A stretch of DNA of 64,000 nucleotides from Voacanga thouarsii (taxonomy: Eukaryota > Streptophyta > Magnoliopsida > Gentianales > Apocynaceae), in contig JANUWF010001217.1 of assembly GCA_026120185.1 (NCBI GenBank), positions 4,074,890 to 4,138,889 of the forward strand, written 5' to 3'. Positions within the stretch are counted from its first letter, which is position 1; the number at the start of each line of letters is the position of its first letter. The notes beneath the pieces are model-generated. The model saw nothing but the letters and a program-made list of their open reading frames with translations. It searched no databases and was not told the origin of the DNA. A program made the position numbers and the translations under genes. Shown piece by piece: positions 1 to 11,776 of the stretch.

Positions 1-172
1 AATAGCAACAATTTTTTTTGTCCCTCGCAAAACCGTCGCTTTGCGACGGTTTTCCATGGCCGTCGCAAATTGCGACGTCATTTTTTGCGATGGCCAAAAC
101 CGTCGCAAAAACGGTCAGCGACGGTTTTGCGAGGGTTTTTGGCCGTCGCAAATGGTGATTTTTCCTGTTGTG
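1..172. mobile_element. Terminus of a CACTA-type DNA transposon (element E), cut by the window edge
   Basis: The segment is built of repeated GCGACGG / CCGTCGCAAAA motifs in both orientations, as in subterminal repeats that bind CACTA transposase accessory proteins. It ends at 172 with a terminus whose reverse complement begins CACAACAGGAAAAATCACC. This resembles the CACTACAGGAAAGGG end of element A at 19472, but the fourth and fifth bases read AA instead of TA. The sequence beyond 172 is ordinary AT-rich DNA. The rest of the element, its other end and its target-site duplication lie outside the window, so the family assignment rests on motif style only. Confidence 0.7.
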
Positions 173-1589
173 ACCTAACTCTGATCGGCATTCATTTGAT
201 TCATCTAACTCTAATTAATCTAGTTTGATTTGATGAGCCTGATAAGCATGGCTCAAATAAGCTTTGATACCACTTTGTAGAATTTTAAAACTCTCTGATA
301 CAATTGTAGAAACTATAAAATTTATTTGATAAAAATTTAGAAAGTGGTGATGATAAAGTTTATAATAAAAAAACATAATATATGTTTAGCTCTCAACACT
401 TATGGACATATCAAATCAAACCTGTATGGTATTTTCAGAAATTCTACAAGACCAAGCTCTATTCTATAACTCCCACTTTTCACATAACTCTAAACACAAA
501 ACCATATAAATATGTTTCACAAGATCATAATATAATTCCTACTCTAATTAGGACTTTAACTCCAACTAACATTAGAAAATTCAAAAAATAATAGAAAACT
601 ATATATTAAACAAGACTCAATGAAATTAAAACTAATAAATACTAAAACTAACAAATTCTTCTAATTAATATGTAACTTCCTAAATTAATAGGTTTGGGTT
701 AATAGTGCCAACAGTCAGAATTAGTCGAGCGAAGTTCAAATAATTGGCTTATATTAAAAAACAAAAAAGAGCAAAATAACTAGTTTGCTCCTCCCTCAAT
801 AAACCACCAAAGTGTGAACAGTTTGACCTTGACTTTCTTATACGTATTTGATAATTTTGCTATATATTTACACTTAGATGCCAATTATTTTCTAAAAAAT
901 ACTATTGTTTTTTTATTTTAACGAAAGAATGAATGTAAATAAATTTTAATTTTAAAATATTAATAATTTATTATTTATTCTAAATAAATTGAAATACTGA
1001 TATTTCAATTTATAAATTCCTTAAAAAATTTGTAATTATACTTGTATTTTTTTAAAAAATAGATATATTCCCAATCCAAGAAATCATCATCATCTTGTTT
1101 TTTGTATGCTTGTCTTGATTCACTTAGTTTTTGCACATGGAACAAAATTTTATATAAAAAATATTTATAACAAAATGAGGTTGTTTTACTAAAAAAAATT
1201 TATTAATACATATAATACATTAACACATCATTGGGTATTGATTTTTTTTATTTAAGCCATTAAATCGCCGCCCGAGATTCCCGTTTGAGAAAGAGAGAGA
1301 ACATTCAATTTGTGTGAAGTCTGGGGACTGGCGGGACAAAAACTTCATTTTTCGCGTTAATTTTATTCATCCACTTGCTTTTACGTAATTGAAAATTCAA
1401 GAAAGAAATTGACCTTGATATGCGGCAACTCAATTGTGCTCCGGAATAGTGCTACAGCCTCACGTGAGATCACTCCCGCTCCCAATGCCCTGTGTAGCAA
1501 GCTTCGTCAACGCCACCCTCAGACCTCAGTCGTTTCGTGGAGGAGAGAGAGAAACAGAGAAAGAAAAAAGAAAAAAAAAAAAAAAAGAG
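173..1589. other. Gene-free upstream region and probable 5' leader of the NB-LRR gene
   Basis: This is AT-rich sequence with no convincing open frame; the 69-codon frame at 382-591 has no recognisable content. The last 300 bases are less AT-rich and end in a purine-rich GA/A tract at about 1540-1589, directly before the ATG at 1590. That is typical of a plant 5' untranslated leader. A T-rich TATTTAAG stretch near 1248 could serve as a TATA-like element, but this is weak. Confidence 0.5.
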
Positions 1590-2049
1590 ATGGCCGCAAG
1601 TTTTTCAGATGCAGCAGTGGGACTTCTCTTGGAAAATCTCAAGGAGTTCGTGAAATACAATCCCGATTTGATTGCTGGAGCTGAAGAAAATGCTAAGACG
1701 CTGATCCAGGAGCTTGAAAATGCTCAAAGAGTTTCTCAAGAAGTGCTCGGAAGAGTACGACGACGGTGACTTTCTGGATAAATTAGCCAATGATGTTCGG
1801 AAGAAGGTTTACGAAGCTGAGGATGCAATTGAAACATACATCGCCACCGCCTCCGAGCAAAAACGCAGAGTTGCGGTTATGGGTGAAATTCCCGCGGTTG
1901 ACCACGCTACGGTGCTTCGCAATATCGGCAGGAAGCTAGAAGTCATCAATCAAAAAGTGCTGGAACTTTATACCGCCACCAACATCGAGCATGGATTTGG
2001 GGCCATGCAATTGGATAATGCCAGAAAGCATGAGCAGAGAGTTGAAAAG
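1590..2049 (+). pseudogene. CC-NB-LRR resistance gene, exon 1 (coiled-coil domain), frameshifted
   Basis: The exon encodes an Rx-N-type coiled-coil domain that starts at ATG 1590 with MAASFSDAAVGLLLENLKEF. The reading frame changes at an A4 run at 1717-1720. Upstream frame 1590 is homologous up to LIQELE. Downstream the homology (MLKEFLKKCSEEYDDGDF, then LANDVRKKVYEAEDAIETY, the EDVID-like stretch) continues in the next frame, so one extra A explains the break. The exon ends after RVEK with a GT donor at 2050 in phase 0, which joins in frame to the NB-ARC exon at 13779. With the extra A, translation from 1590 stops near 1769. An internal ATG at 1720 could give an N-truncated product. A sequencing error in the A run is the main alternative to a true lesion. 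Confidence 0.82.
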
Positions 2050-4637
2050 GTACCGGTTCTATTTTAGATGGCTTATTTAATTATTACTATATCTGTTTTA
2101 TAATATAAATAGTTTTAAATTTAATTTTTTTTCATAATATAAATTATTTTATAAAATTCTATAAGCATTTATTACTATTATTTTCTATTATACCTTTTAC
2201 TATAATTTTTCTTTTTTCACTAATTATGACTCAATTATTTTTAATTATTAATTAATTAAAGATATTTTTAAAAGTTTAATTTTAAAATTATCTAAAATTT
2301 ATAATTCTTAATTTTTGTATATAAATTTAAAATGATTTATATTGTAAAATGGAAATAGTAACATCCATATTCTTTCTCAGTCAAATTTTAATTTCTCCCG
2401 GTAATATTTTCTGGTCTGCTCCACCGAATGGCAGACAGATGAGAAAACAGGATTTAAGGTCTGATTAGCTTCGTACTTGTCTATTGGTGCTTCTTCATGG
2501 TGGTTGACTTTTAGTTGGGTTCTTGGGTGATGGTTTCAGATGAGGTTCACCCTAAATATTGGTGGAAAATAAAGGTAGTAAGGTAGCTGAAAATTTGCCT
2601 CACAAAAGTAACTGTAAAAATCGTTTTTTACATAAATATATTGACAATTTTATTATAAAACTCCTAATAGATTTGTATTTTAAATTTTTTAAGTAATAAA
2701 ACTTATTTTTCTTAGAAAAAGTTTATATTTTTTAATACAATTTAATATATATATATATATATATATATTAAAAAATCGAATATAATCTTGTTTTAATTAG
2801 ATCTTACCGAATTGCGAAAGGGCAGTTCAGGATTTCAGGATATAACACTTCTAACAGAATTTGGCGGGCCTCTCAACGGGATTAGACCTGTTTGCAGCTG
2901 GTCTTGATTACATAGCCTACCCATTTATGTCTTCTCTAATCGCGTCGGGCGTGGATCTATGGATTCTCGACCTAGTTTAGATGCGGCCTATTACAAAAAA
3001 AAAAAAAAAAAATCCTATTTGTCCTAAACTTATTGGGATGTGGGATTGATCTTCTTTGGGTAATTTGTAAAAATAGCTTTTTAAAATTGTGTATTCTATC
3101 ACAACGTTAACTCTTTTCTTTTATTTTTATTTGTCCTAACTGCTACTCCAGTTGCGGAAACGACCACTTCATATGCGATTGGTCAGATTACGACTCTAGT
3201 TTGGTGGCTATATCCAATAAAATGAAAGGAAATAGTTATTAGACTAATAAAAATGAAACAAATTTTTGGGACGAATTTATGATAAAATAAATTGTTTCAA
3301 GACTGTTTTTATAAAATTACTAATATTCTTTTTACACGGACCGGTTTTTGAAGTGGGAGGGGAGGGGTATAGGAAAGGAAACAAATACTTCATTTAGGAT
3401 AGTTTTTATTTTTTTTAATTTTTTTATTTGATACGAGACTGAGAGGGAGAGAGGAGGGATGCAATGATTGAGTTACCTTTTTATCTATCATTCTCTAATG
3501 TATTTAATTTTTAAAGTAAAAAATGAAGTTAAATTTATATTAATGATTTCGATCATATACATTCCTCCCGCTAAACATAATATTCTGTCAGACTTTTCTA
3601 TCATCTTTTATTAATGGATAAGTTGTTGAATATAGTCAAGCTTCTTTATTATACATCTCCAAAGTATTTTTTCCCGTTGCAAGTCTTCAAGAACGGAGCT
3701 TTAATTAGTTTTCTCGGATTACAGGTTAGGCAATCAACTATCAACTATCAACTATCAACCATGCTGCCTATTATACACCACCACTTAGATAATTTTATTT
3801 TAGTTGTATGTTTAGCCCTAGTTGGATGAGTGCCTGCTTGGGGGAACATTTGTAGAGCTCAATCAGGCCGTTTAAGATTAAGATTGATCTAATTGTTTAG
3901 TGCTAATAATAGATATTAAATGTTAATTAGATTTTATAACTTTATGTATCTTTTATAATTATTTTTATTTCTATATTACAATAGCATTAATATCTCACAT
4001 TTCTCTCTTAATAATACAAAGTTTTTATTTTTTTTAAATTTCAATGCCTTTTTGTCATCGATTTTCATTACCATGTAAAAGTATTTTTTTGGTATCATAT
4101 AATTATTACTAATATGAATATAACACGAAGAAATGAAAAAGTTACAAAACTCTCAATCATAGAAGTTAACATGACTATTACATGCAAACAAATTAGATAG
4201 TCATTTTATATATTTAATAATTCAAAATTACTTTTAAAATAAAATAACCAAATACATAAATTTATCGTGTTCTAAATTTTTTTATTTTCTCCCCATTACG
4301 CCAAAACCCTTGTATACATAACCGATCCAAATCCCCGCTCTTGGATAAGGGGCAGCACGAATATTATTTGGGTCTGTAGGTCTTGCACAATTGCTTCTGG
4401 TCTTCATAGGATTGTTAAGACATGCTTTTGTTGATTTTAGAGATTATCCGTGGTCTTTAAAGGACTGATCTATATTAATAGCAAACCCTAGTAGATGGTT
4501 TCATTTGCTCACTCCATCTTACTATTCATTTACCATTCACAGGGTACAAGATCGAAGCCTCTACCCTTAAAAGAAAGAAATGTTTGGTAGATGGTGTTGT
4601 GCCAAAAAAATGTTACTTGCCTTTTGATCTTAGTATG
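2050..4637 (+). other. Intron 1 of the NB-LRR gene, part upstream of the gypsy insertion
   Basis: This AT-rich intronic sequence runs from the GT donor at 2050 to the gypsy LTR at 4638. It holds an (AT)n microsatellite around 2740-2769 and an A run near 2994-3011. I see no coding potential and no further exon. Confidence 0.6.
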
Positions 4638-6488
4638 TGTCACGTCCTGAGTTCGGAGATGACTTGATAACACTCTAAAAATAGGATACCAAACCCATAA
4701 CGGAACACAATGGATAACTCCCAAAATTGCTTAATCAATCCAAATTATAATCGAATCTCAAAATACAAATTCATCAAATTCAAATCACAATATAATCCGA
4801 GAAACGTTGTCACGTTAACATTAACAAAATCTATCACCATTCTACTATCGAAGAGCTAAAAATAAAAGGGAGGTTCAGAAACCTTCAAATAACTATTACA
4901 CCAAGTCTTTTTCAAACCATTCGTCTAACTCCTCTTCTTCTAACTGATGTCCTACAAAAATAGTAATAAAAAAAAAATGAACTTACTAGCTTAGTAAGGA
5001 AATTATAGCTTTTTTGGGATTGAGCATGTTACTAATACTTATCCTTTGCAAATCGTTAACAAAATTCATCATCATGCAAGGAAAACTCTTTATGGTGTGT
5101 TGGTTTGCACTCTAAGGACCAAGAGAGAGCACTGAACCGTGCAAGGGGAGTTCTCAAGGATCAAACAAAGCACTCTTAGGCTTCAAATAGAGATAAAGGG
5201 TGTAAAAACATCGAAATTACGGTGTATAAGGGGTAGCAGGCACCAGTCCAAGGGGAAGGGATGGCGCCGGGTCGAAGCAGAAAAAGAAACCGGTAATTTC
5301 TAGTGCCAGGCCGGCGCCGGGTGAGTGTGATGAGGCTGGTGCCGAGTCAAAGCAAAAAAAGAAAACCCGACATTTTCCAGTGTTGGGCTGGCAGCGAGTC
5401 TGCTCGGGAAAGGACACTCTGTTCTAAAATTCAGAGCAAAATAGAGTGCAATTTAGCCAATGTTCTGATTTTACAAGGCTCACAATATCCCAAACAAAAA
5501 ACAGGGAGAGCGAACACAACCAACCACCATGCTTTAACTAAACATAATTGAACTCACACACATCTAAAAACGTAATTAAACCATAAATATTCCAGAATCT
5601 GAGACATACTTGAGTATAATGTTTCGGTTTACTGATATCAACTCCTAACTATTATATCCCATTAGGAGAAGGGCTTGAACTGAAACTAGGTACTGTATCC
5701 CTCTAGCAAGGGCCTTATAACTGAAAACTAAGTATTATATCCCCTAGTCAAGAGCCTTATAACAGAGATTAGGAATTTCCTAAAACCAACTCAAGTATTA
5801 ATCAATTTTCATAACATAATATTAACTCAAAATAGAATTCACTTTGTACAATTTCATCCACACAACCACAATATTTGAAGCATTAAACATACATCATGTT
5901 CATCTAATTTAGTAATACGAAAATAACATTCATTGGCAAAAGGTTCATAATTTGATATTCGAAAACCAGAAGTCAGAAACACAGAAAAATCATAAATCCC
6001 TTACCAGATAAATTCAGAGACCAATTAATCCACAATCCACAATTGGAGTATCTACTCACCTATAAGAACCCAAAAATATAATCAATTACCACACTACTAA
6101 CTAATCCCAAATCAAACCCTTACACCCAATTCAACAGTAATCAAGCTTAAGCGAAAATTAACTCGAACCAAATCACGAATATCGGAAGACTTATCCAGAT
6201 TCAAAACCTCCAGCACAATCTCTTCACTAGGCCCTTCTCTCTCACTGGTTCTCCTCTCTCCAAAGCTGTCTCTTGCAAATAGTTCTTGTCTGCCAGAAAA
6301 CAATGTACGCTAAATCCCAAAACGTATTGATCTTTCTTATTAGACTAATGACCCTCTTATAAATCTAATTGCAAAATAACCTCAAAACTATTTCTTCTAT
6401 ATTAAATTAACCCCTAAACACATGGGCTAAGCCCACTAATACATCCATAAGAAGAAAGCCCAACAATGAGTTGGGTTGGGGGCTCACA
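4638..6488 (-). repeat. 3' LTR of the gypsy element
   Basis: It starts TGTCACGTCC and ends GGGGGCTCACA, so the ends are TG...CA. It is collinear with 11777-13586 except for the GC-rich segment around 5255-5410. That segment has a different, longer arrangement containing repeated GGCGCCGGG-like motifs. The ORFs seen inside the LTR (for example 5217-5417) are incidental. Confidence 0.92.
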
Positions 6489-6503
6489 TTCCACCCCCCT
6501 TAC
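6489..6503 (-). promoter_or_regulatory. Polypurine tract of the gypsy element
   Basis: Read on the minus strand, AAGGGGGGTGGAA lies immediately before the 3' LTR start TGTGAGCC. This is the expected position and composition of the plus-strand primer for reverse transcription. Confidence 0.85.
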
Positions 6504-6524
6504 GAAAAGTTTCGTCCCTAAAGC

Positions 6525-9500
6525 TTATGCACCTGAATCATCGAACAAACACTGGTACTTTTGACGAACTTCCTCTTCCAATTCCCGAATTGCTTCACGT
6601 TCTAAGTGATTGGACCATTGCACCTTGACATACGGGATGGTTCTTTGCCTTAGAACCTGCAGCTTTCTATCCACAATCCTTACCGGCACCTCATCATAAG
6701 TCAAATCTTTCCGCACTTGCAAAGGCGATACCTCCAATACGTGACTCGGATCCAACACATACTTCCTCAACTATGATACATGGAATACGCTATGAATTTT
6801 CGACAATATCGGTGACAATGCTAACCGGTAAGCCAATTCCCCAATTCTCTCAAGTATCTCATATGGTCTCATGTATCGCGGACTTAACTTTCCATTTTTG
6901 TCAAACCTCATCACACCTTTGGTAGGGGAGACCTTTAAGTACACCTTGTCTCCACATTGAAACTCTAAAGGTCTCCGCTTGCTATCCGCCCAACTTTTCT
7001 GACAATCCTGAGTTGTTTTTAATCTTTTCCGGATCACTTGCACCTTCTCATATGCTAATTGCACCAATTCCGAACCAATTATAACTTTTCCACTCACATC
7101 ATCCCAACATATCGGTGACCTACACTTTCGACCATAGAGTGCCTTATATGAGCCATCTTGATGCTAGCCAAATAGTTGTTATTATACGAAAATTTCACTA
7201 ACATTAAGTTGTCCACCCAACTACCCTTAAAATCTAAAACGCATGCTCGAAGCATATCATCTAGAGTCTAAATAGTCTGTTTTGATTGCCCATCAGCTTG
7301 AGGATGAAATGCAGTGTTGAGGGTGATAGTGATTCCCATTGTCTCATTAAAACTCTTCCAAAATTGCGATGCAAACCTGTGTCCCTGTTTAACACGATAC
7401 TCATTGGCACTCCGTGTAACTGAACAATCCCATCCATATACATATAGACCAATTCCCCCATAGACACAGTCACCTTCATAGGTAAGAAGTGAGAAGACTT
7501 TATCAATCGATTCACTATGACCTAGATAGTGTCCTTTCTAGTCTTGGACTTGGGTAACCTAACCACGAAATCCATCATGATATGCTCTTACTTCCACATA
7601 GGAACCTCTAGAGGTTTCAATAACCCTGTTGGCCTTTGATGTTCCTCTTTGACTTGCTAACACACCAAACACCTAGACACATACTCAGCTATGCTCCACT
7701 TCATGCCATTCCACCAAAAGTTCCTCTAGAGATCTTTGTATATCTTGGTTCCTCCTAAGTGAATTGAGAGTTTTGCGTTGTGCGCTTCCTTAAGCACTTC
7801 AACCCTCAATGCCTCATCTTTAGGACACATAATCTACCATGAAAGCGTAGACTATCATCCTCATGAATCTAAAAATCTAGTTGTTCCCCTCCAATAGCTA
7901 CTGCCCTCAACTTCTCCAATTCGGCATCTAACAACTGAGCTTTCTTAATGCACTCCACCAGCGATGAACTAGCTGTTAGGGTGGTCATAATGCCTGAAGT
8001 TGGTTGAACCACCTCCAATTCCAGTCTCTTATAGTCCTTAATCAACTAATCCTGGTCCGTGAGTATGACTATCAAAATTCCCGACTTTTTCCTACTCAAA
8101 GCATCAGCAACCCGATTAGCCTTCCCTAGGTGATATAGTGAATCCTTAAGTCATAGCCCTTGAGTTGTTCTAACCATCGACATTGTCTCATGTTGAGCTC
8201 CTTCTGTGTTAACAAATACTTTAGGTTCTGATGATCCATGTAAACCTCATATGTCTCTCCATATAAATAATGCCTCCAAATCTTTAAAGTAAAGACCACT
8301 GCTACCAACTCTAAATCGTGCGTAGGGTAATTCTGTTCATACGGCTTCAATTGGCGAGAGACATAAGCTATCACTTTACCGTTTTGCATTAGTACATAGT
8401 CTAATCCATTCTTCGAGGCGTCACTATAAATGGTGAATCCTCCTGACTCCGCAGATAATGCTAACACCAGTGTCGAAGTCAGAAGCTCCTTCAATTTTTG
8501 GAAACTCTGCTTACAGGCTTCACCCCACTTGAACTGGACTCTCTTTTGTGTCAGTTGAGTCAACGGAGTAGCAATCCTCGAGAAGTCCTCCACAAACTTT
8601 CGATAATAACCAGTCAGTCCCAAAAAGCTTCTAACGTCTAAGGTTATAGTCGGTTTTGTCCACTCCACTATCGCTTCAATCTTTTTAGGGCCTACTGACA
8701 CACCTTCCTTAGAAATGATGTGACCCAAAAAGGTGACACTCCTCAACCAAAACTCACATTTACTGAACTTAACATGTAATTTCTATTTCCGGAGTCTCTG
8801 CAAAGCTACCCTTAGATGTTCTCGATGAACCTTCTCCGATAGTGAATATACCAAGATGTCGTCTATATACACCACCATATATTTATCCAATTCATCCTTA
8901 AACACTCTGTTCATCAACTTCATGAATGTTGTCAGTGCATTAGTTAAGCTAAAAGGCATAACCAATAACTCGTAGTGCCCATAACGAGTCCTAAATGCAT
9001 TCTTCGGTATGTCATCCGGTTTAATATGCAATTGATGGTATTCCGACCGCAAATCTATCTTGGTGAAAACCTTAGCGTCCTTCAGCTGATCAAACAAGTC
9101 ATAAATTCTTAGTAATAGGTACTTATTCTTCATGGTTATCTTGTTCAGTTCCTGGTAGTCAATGCACATCCTCATGCTACCGTCATTCTTTTTCATAAAC
9201 AAGACAGGCGCACCCTACGGTGATACACTACGTCGGATGAATTTCTTATCCAACAACTCCTGAAGTTGAGTCTTCAATTCTCTCAGCTCTGCTGGAGCCA
9301 TTCTATATGGAGCCTTAGAGATCGGTTTTGCTCCTAGTATAAGGTTGATCCTAAAGTTGACTTCCCTTTCTGGTAGCACCTCTGGCAAATTCTCTAGAAA
9401 TACATCCAAAAACTCGTTCACAATAGGTATATCCTCTATCCGTGGTTCTTACTTCTCCACATCTATCACATAGGCCAGATACGGCTCACACCCCTTCTGC

Positions 9501-9844
9501 AAGATCTTACGAGCCCTGACTGCAGAAATCACTGGAATAGACTTCTTACCCTGCTCTCTTCGCTGATTCTGAAAATGAAAAGTTCTTCTACCTGGAATCG
9601 CAAATTGCACCATCTTTCCCTGACAATATACCAAAACATGATTCTTAGCTAACCAATCCATACGTAAGATGACATCAAAATCTATCATGTTAATTTGTAT
9701 CAGATTAGCCTCTAACTCCTCCTCACCAAGACTCACCCGACACCCCTTATGAACCAGATTAGAGACTAACACCTTGCCATTGGGAACAGACACCCTATAA
9801 GGATTGGCTAAATAGGTAAGGGGTTGTTTTGAGGGTCTTAACAA
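6525..9844 (-). pseudogene. Gypsy pol: protease remnant, reverse transcriptase, RNase H, integrase, chromodomain-like tail
   Basis: On the minus strand, 9844-9449 gives the protease C-terminal part (DFDVILRMDWLAKN). 9421-9215 gives the RT N-terminus ([15 protein letters not shown]). 9202-8783 gives RT with the catalytic [11 protein letters not shown] motif. 8746-8126 gives late RT and RNase H ([16 protein letters not shown], then [20 protein letters not shown]). Integrase fragments fill about 8100-7100, including a core piece with QLHGVPMSIVLNRD at 7515-7261. 7097-6525 gives the integrase C-terminus and a tail containing VRIVDRKLQVLRQRTIP, as in chromoviruses. Several stops and frame changes separate these blocks, and the protease active-site DTG/DSG segment is missing. 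No functional polyprotein can be made. Confidence 0.9.
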
Positions 9845-10149
9845 ATCTATGAGATATGAATGAATGAGATGAGGGTGAACTGACTACAAATTAATTTGTC
9901 TTGAGGGTCTTAACAAATCTACGAGATATGAGGGTGAACATTCATGCGTTGGACCTCTGTTGTTGTTGGATACTTATACAGGGTGTCTGTTCCCACAGTC
10001 AAACAAAACCATAGTAGGTACTGAGTTAATCAGAATGATACCTGTCACCACATCATCTGATGTATCTGCCTCCTCTCGGGTGAGGGTGAACATTCATGCA
10101 TTGGACTTCTGCTGTTGTTCCCCGGCCTTGAGTGGCCCTAAACTGACTA
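9845..10149 (-). other. Rearranged gag-pol junction of the gypsy element
   Basis: Short segments recur here. A unit containing GAGGGTCTTAACAAATCTA occurs near 9832 and again near 9902. A unit containing GTGAACATTCATGC occurs near 9933 and 10085. The protease N-terminal part expected between the zinc knuckles and 9844 cannot be read. The pattern is that of small local duplications after insertion. Confidence 0.6.
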
Positions 10150-11554
10150 CTGCTTGCCTCGACCTCTGAGCTAACTTTGGACACTGACCAATCTTGTGAC
10201 TCTGCTTCCCGCACTTGAAGTAACTTCCAATAGCCTATCTACACTTTTCCGGATGCTTCCTACCACATGTGCTACAATCCCTCCAAATTGAATTAGTGTT
10301 GAACGCTGAAGACCTTGTAGTACTATCGGTACGGGGCCCTAAAACTACTGGCCTCGGAACACTAGCTATAGCCTACCTTTTAGCGTCCATAAGACTTGGG
10401 GGTCAAGCCCTAGATCCCCACCCCAAATGGAATCCAGGCCATCCTGACCCAACACTCTGCCCAAAGTTGTGCATGGGTCTAGGACCCTATTTCTGACTCA
10501 CTGCTGACCGGGTGCTCTATCCATGCTCAAACTATAATGTAGATCTCTTCTTGTCCTTCTTGGAGTCCGTCAGTCTGAATTCCACCTCTATATTCAAACT
10601 CCTCTGATAGGCCTCCTTATAGTTGCTAGGTCTGATTGCTGATAGCCTTCCTCTAATTCTAGCCTGCAGTCCACAAACAAACCTGTTCATCCTCGAGATA
10701 GGGTCTCGCATGATAGCTGAAGCATACTTTCCCAAAGTGTTAAACTAGAGTGCATAATCCGTTACACTCATTTGCTTAGTCTACACTATCTCAAATAACT
10801 GGTTCTCCTTTTTCATCTTAAAGGTATTTGGGAAGTATTATTCTAGAAAAAACTGTTTGAACTTCTCCTAAGTGAACAACTCCTCCCTTTAATAGTAGAT
10901 AGGCTTCACACATTTTCACCATCTCAGCGTTTCCCCTACTAAGAACGGAATAGCCACCTTCGGCTTGACTTCCTCCGGGACCTCCATGGTCTTGAAATGA
11001 TGCTCCAATTCCTTAATTAACTCTTCAGCTCTACCCAGCCCACCTATGCCATTGAATGTTGGGAGCCCTATTTTCTTCATGCGCTCATATAATGATCTTG
11101 CTCTCGAATCATTCATCTGATACCTGTGCTCCTGATCCCGCTGGAGCCGCTATTGCTTCTCCTGAAGTCTAAGCTGCTCCTACTAAACTCTCATCTGTTC
11201 CTGCTGCAGTAGCTGCTGGTTTTGCATTGCCTAAGCCACTATTGCCAAAGCTATAGGCATGTCTAATGGTGTGTTGATCCCCGGCATAGCTGATGGGACG
11301 AAAGGGGGCACCTCTATTAGCATAAAAGCTAGGGGTGGCCCTGAAGTAGCCGACGGTGGTACAAATAGTGGAGGTGGAGGCAGACTGACCTCTACATGAA
11401 GTACATCGAAAACCCTGCGCGGCGCTGAAACCGTGGTAGAGGAACTCACACCCCACATTGCCTAACTAGTCTGGCCTTGAGCCCGCGCAACTATCTTGTC
11501 CCTATCATTGTCACTGGCGCCCTCCTGAATCGTTCTTTTGTTTCCTCTTGCCAT
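10150..11554 (-). pseudogene. Gypsy gag with remnant zinc knuckles
   Basis: The gag frame starts at ATG 11554 (MARGNKRTIQEGASDND) and runs leftward, interrupted by several stops. 11116-10916 encodes the capsid-type segment with GIGGLGRAEELIKELEHHF. 10735-10532 encodes MGKYASAIMRDPISRMNRFVCGL, the typical gag region before the nucleocapsid. Near 10276-10180 two degenerate CCHC zinc knuckles can be read (C-x2-C-x4-H-x4-C, then a second whose first cysteine is tyrosine, YFKCGKQSHKIGQC). The leading proline- and glutamine-rich part is low complexity. The many stops make it non-functional. Confidence 0.82.
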
Positions 11555-11760
11555 TGCTAGTTCCTCCAAAAATGCGCGTGCTACTATACTAAAATAAAGA
11601 AAACAACACAAAAGAATTAATGCAACACCAAACAGTCAAAACAACAAGAAGTACTTATCTTACTTCTACCTATCCCTTGATTCAAACTTAAATGTGATTT
11701 TTAATTTCTAACTTAATTAATTCACTGAAAACTCGAACTTAGAGAATCAAAAACCTATTT

Positions 11761-11771
11761 CTCTAATACCA
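11761..11771 (-). promoter_or_regulatory. Primer-binding site of the gypsy element (initiator tRNA-Met type)
   Basis: On the minus strand TGGTATTAGAG lies five bases inside the 5' LTR end. It matches the common plant tRNA-iMet primer site TGGTATCAGAG at 10 of 11 positions. Its position fixes element orientation as minus. Confidence 0.85.
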
Positions 11772-11776
11772 TTCAA

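Noticed and set aside
5217..5551. Open frames inside the left gypsy LTR
   Set aside because: They lie in a long terminal repeat, are not kept in the other LTR and carry no domain.
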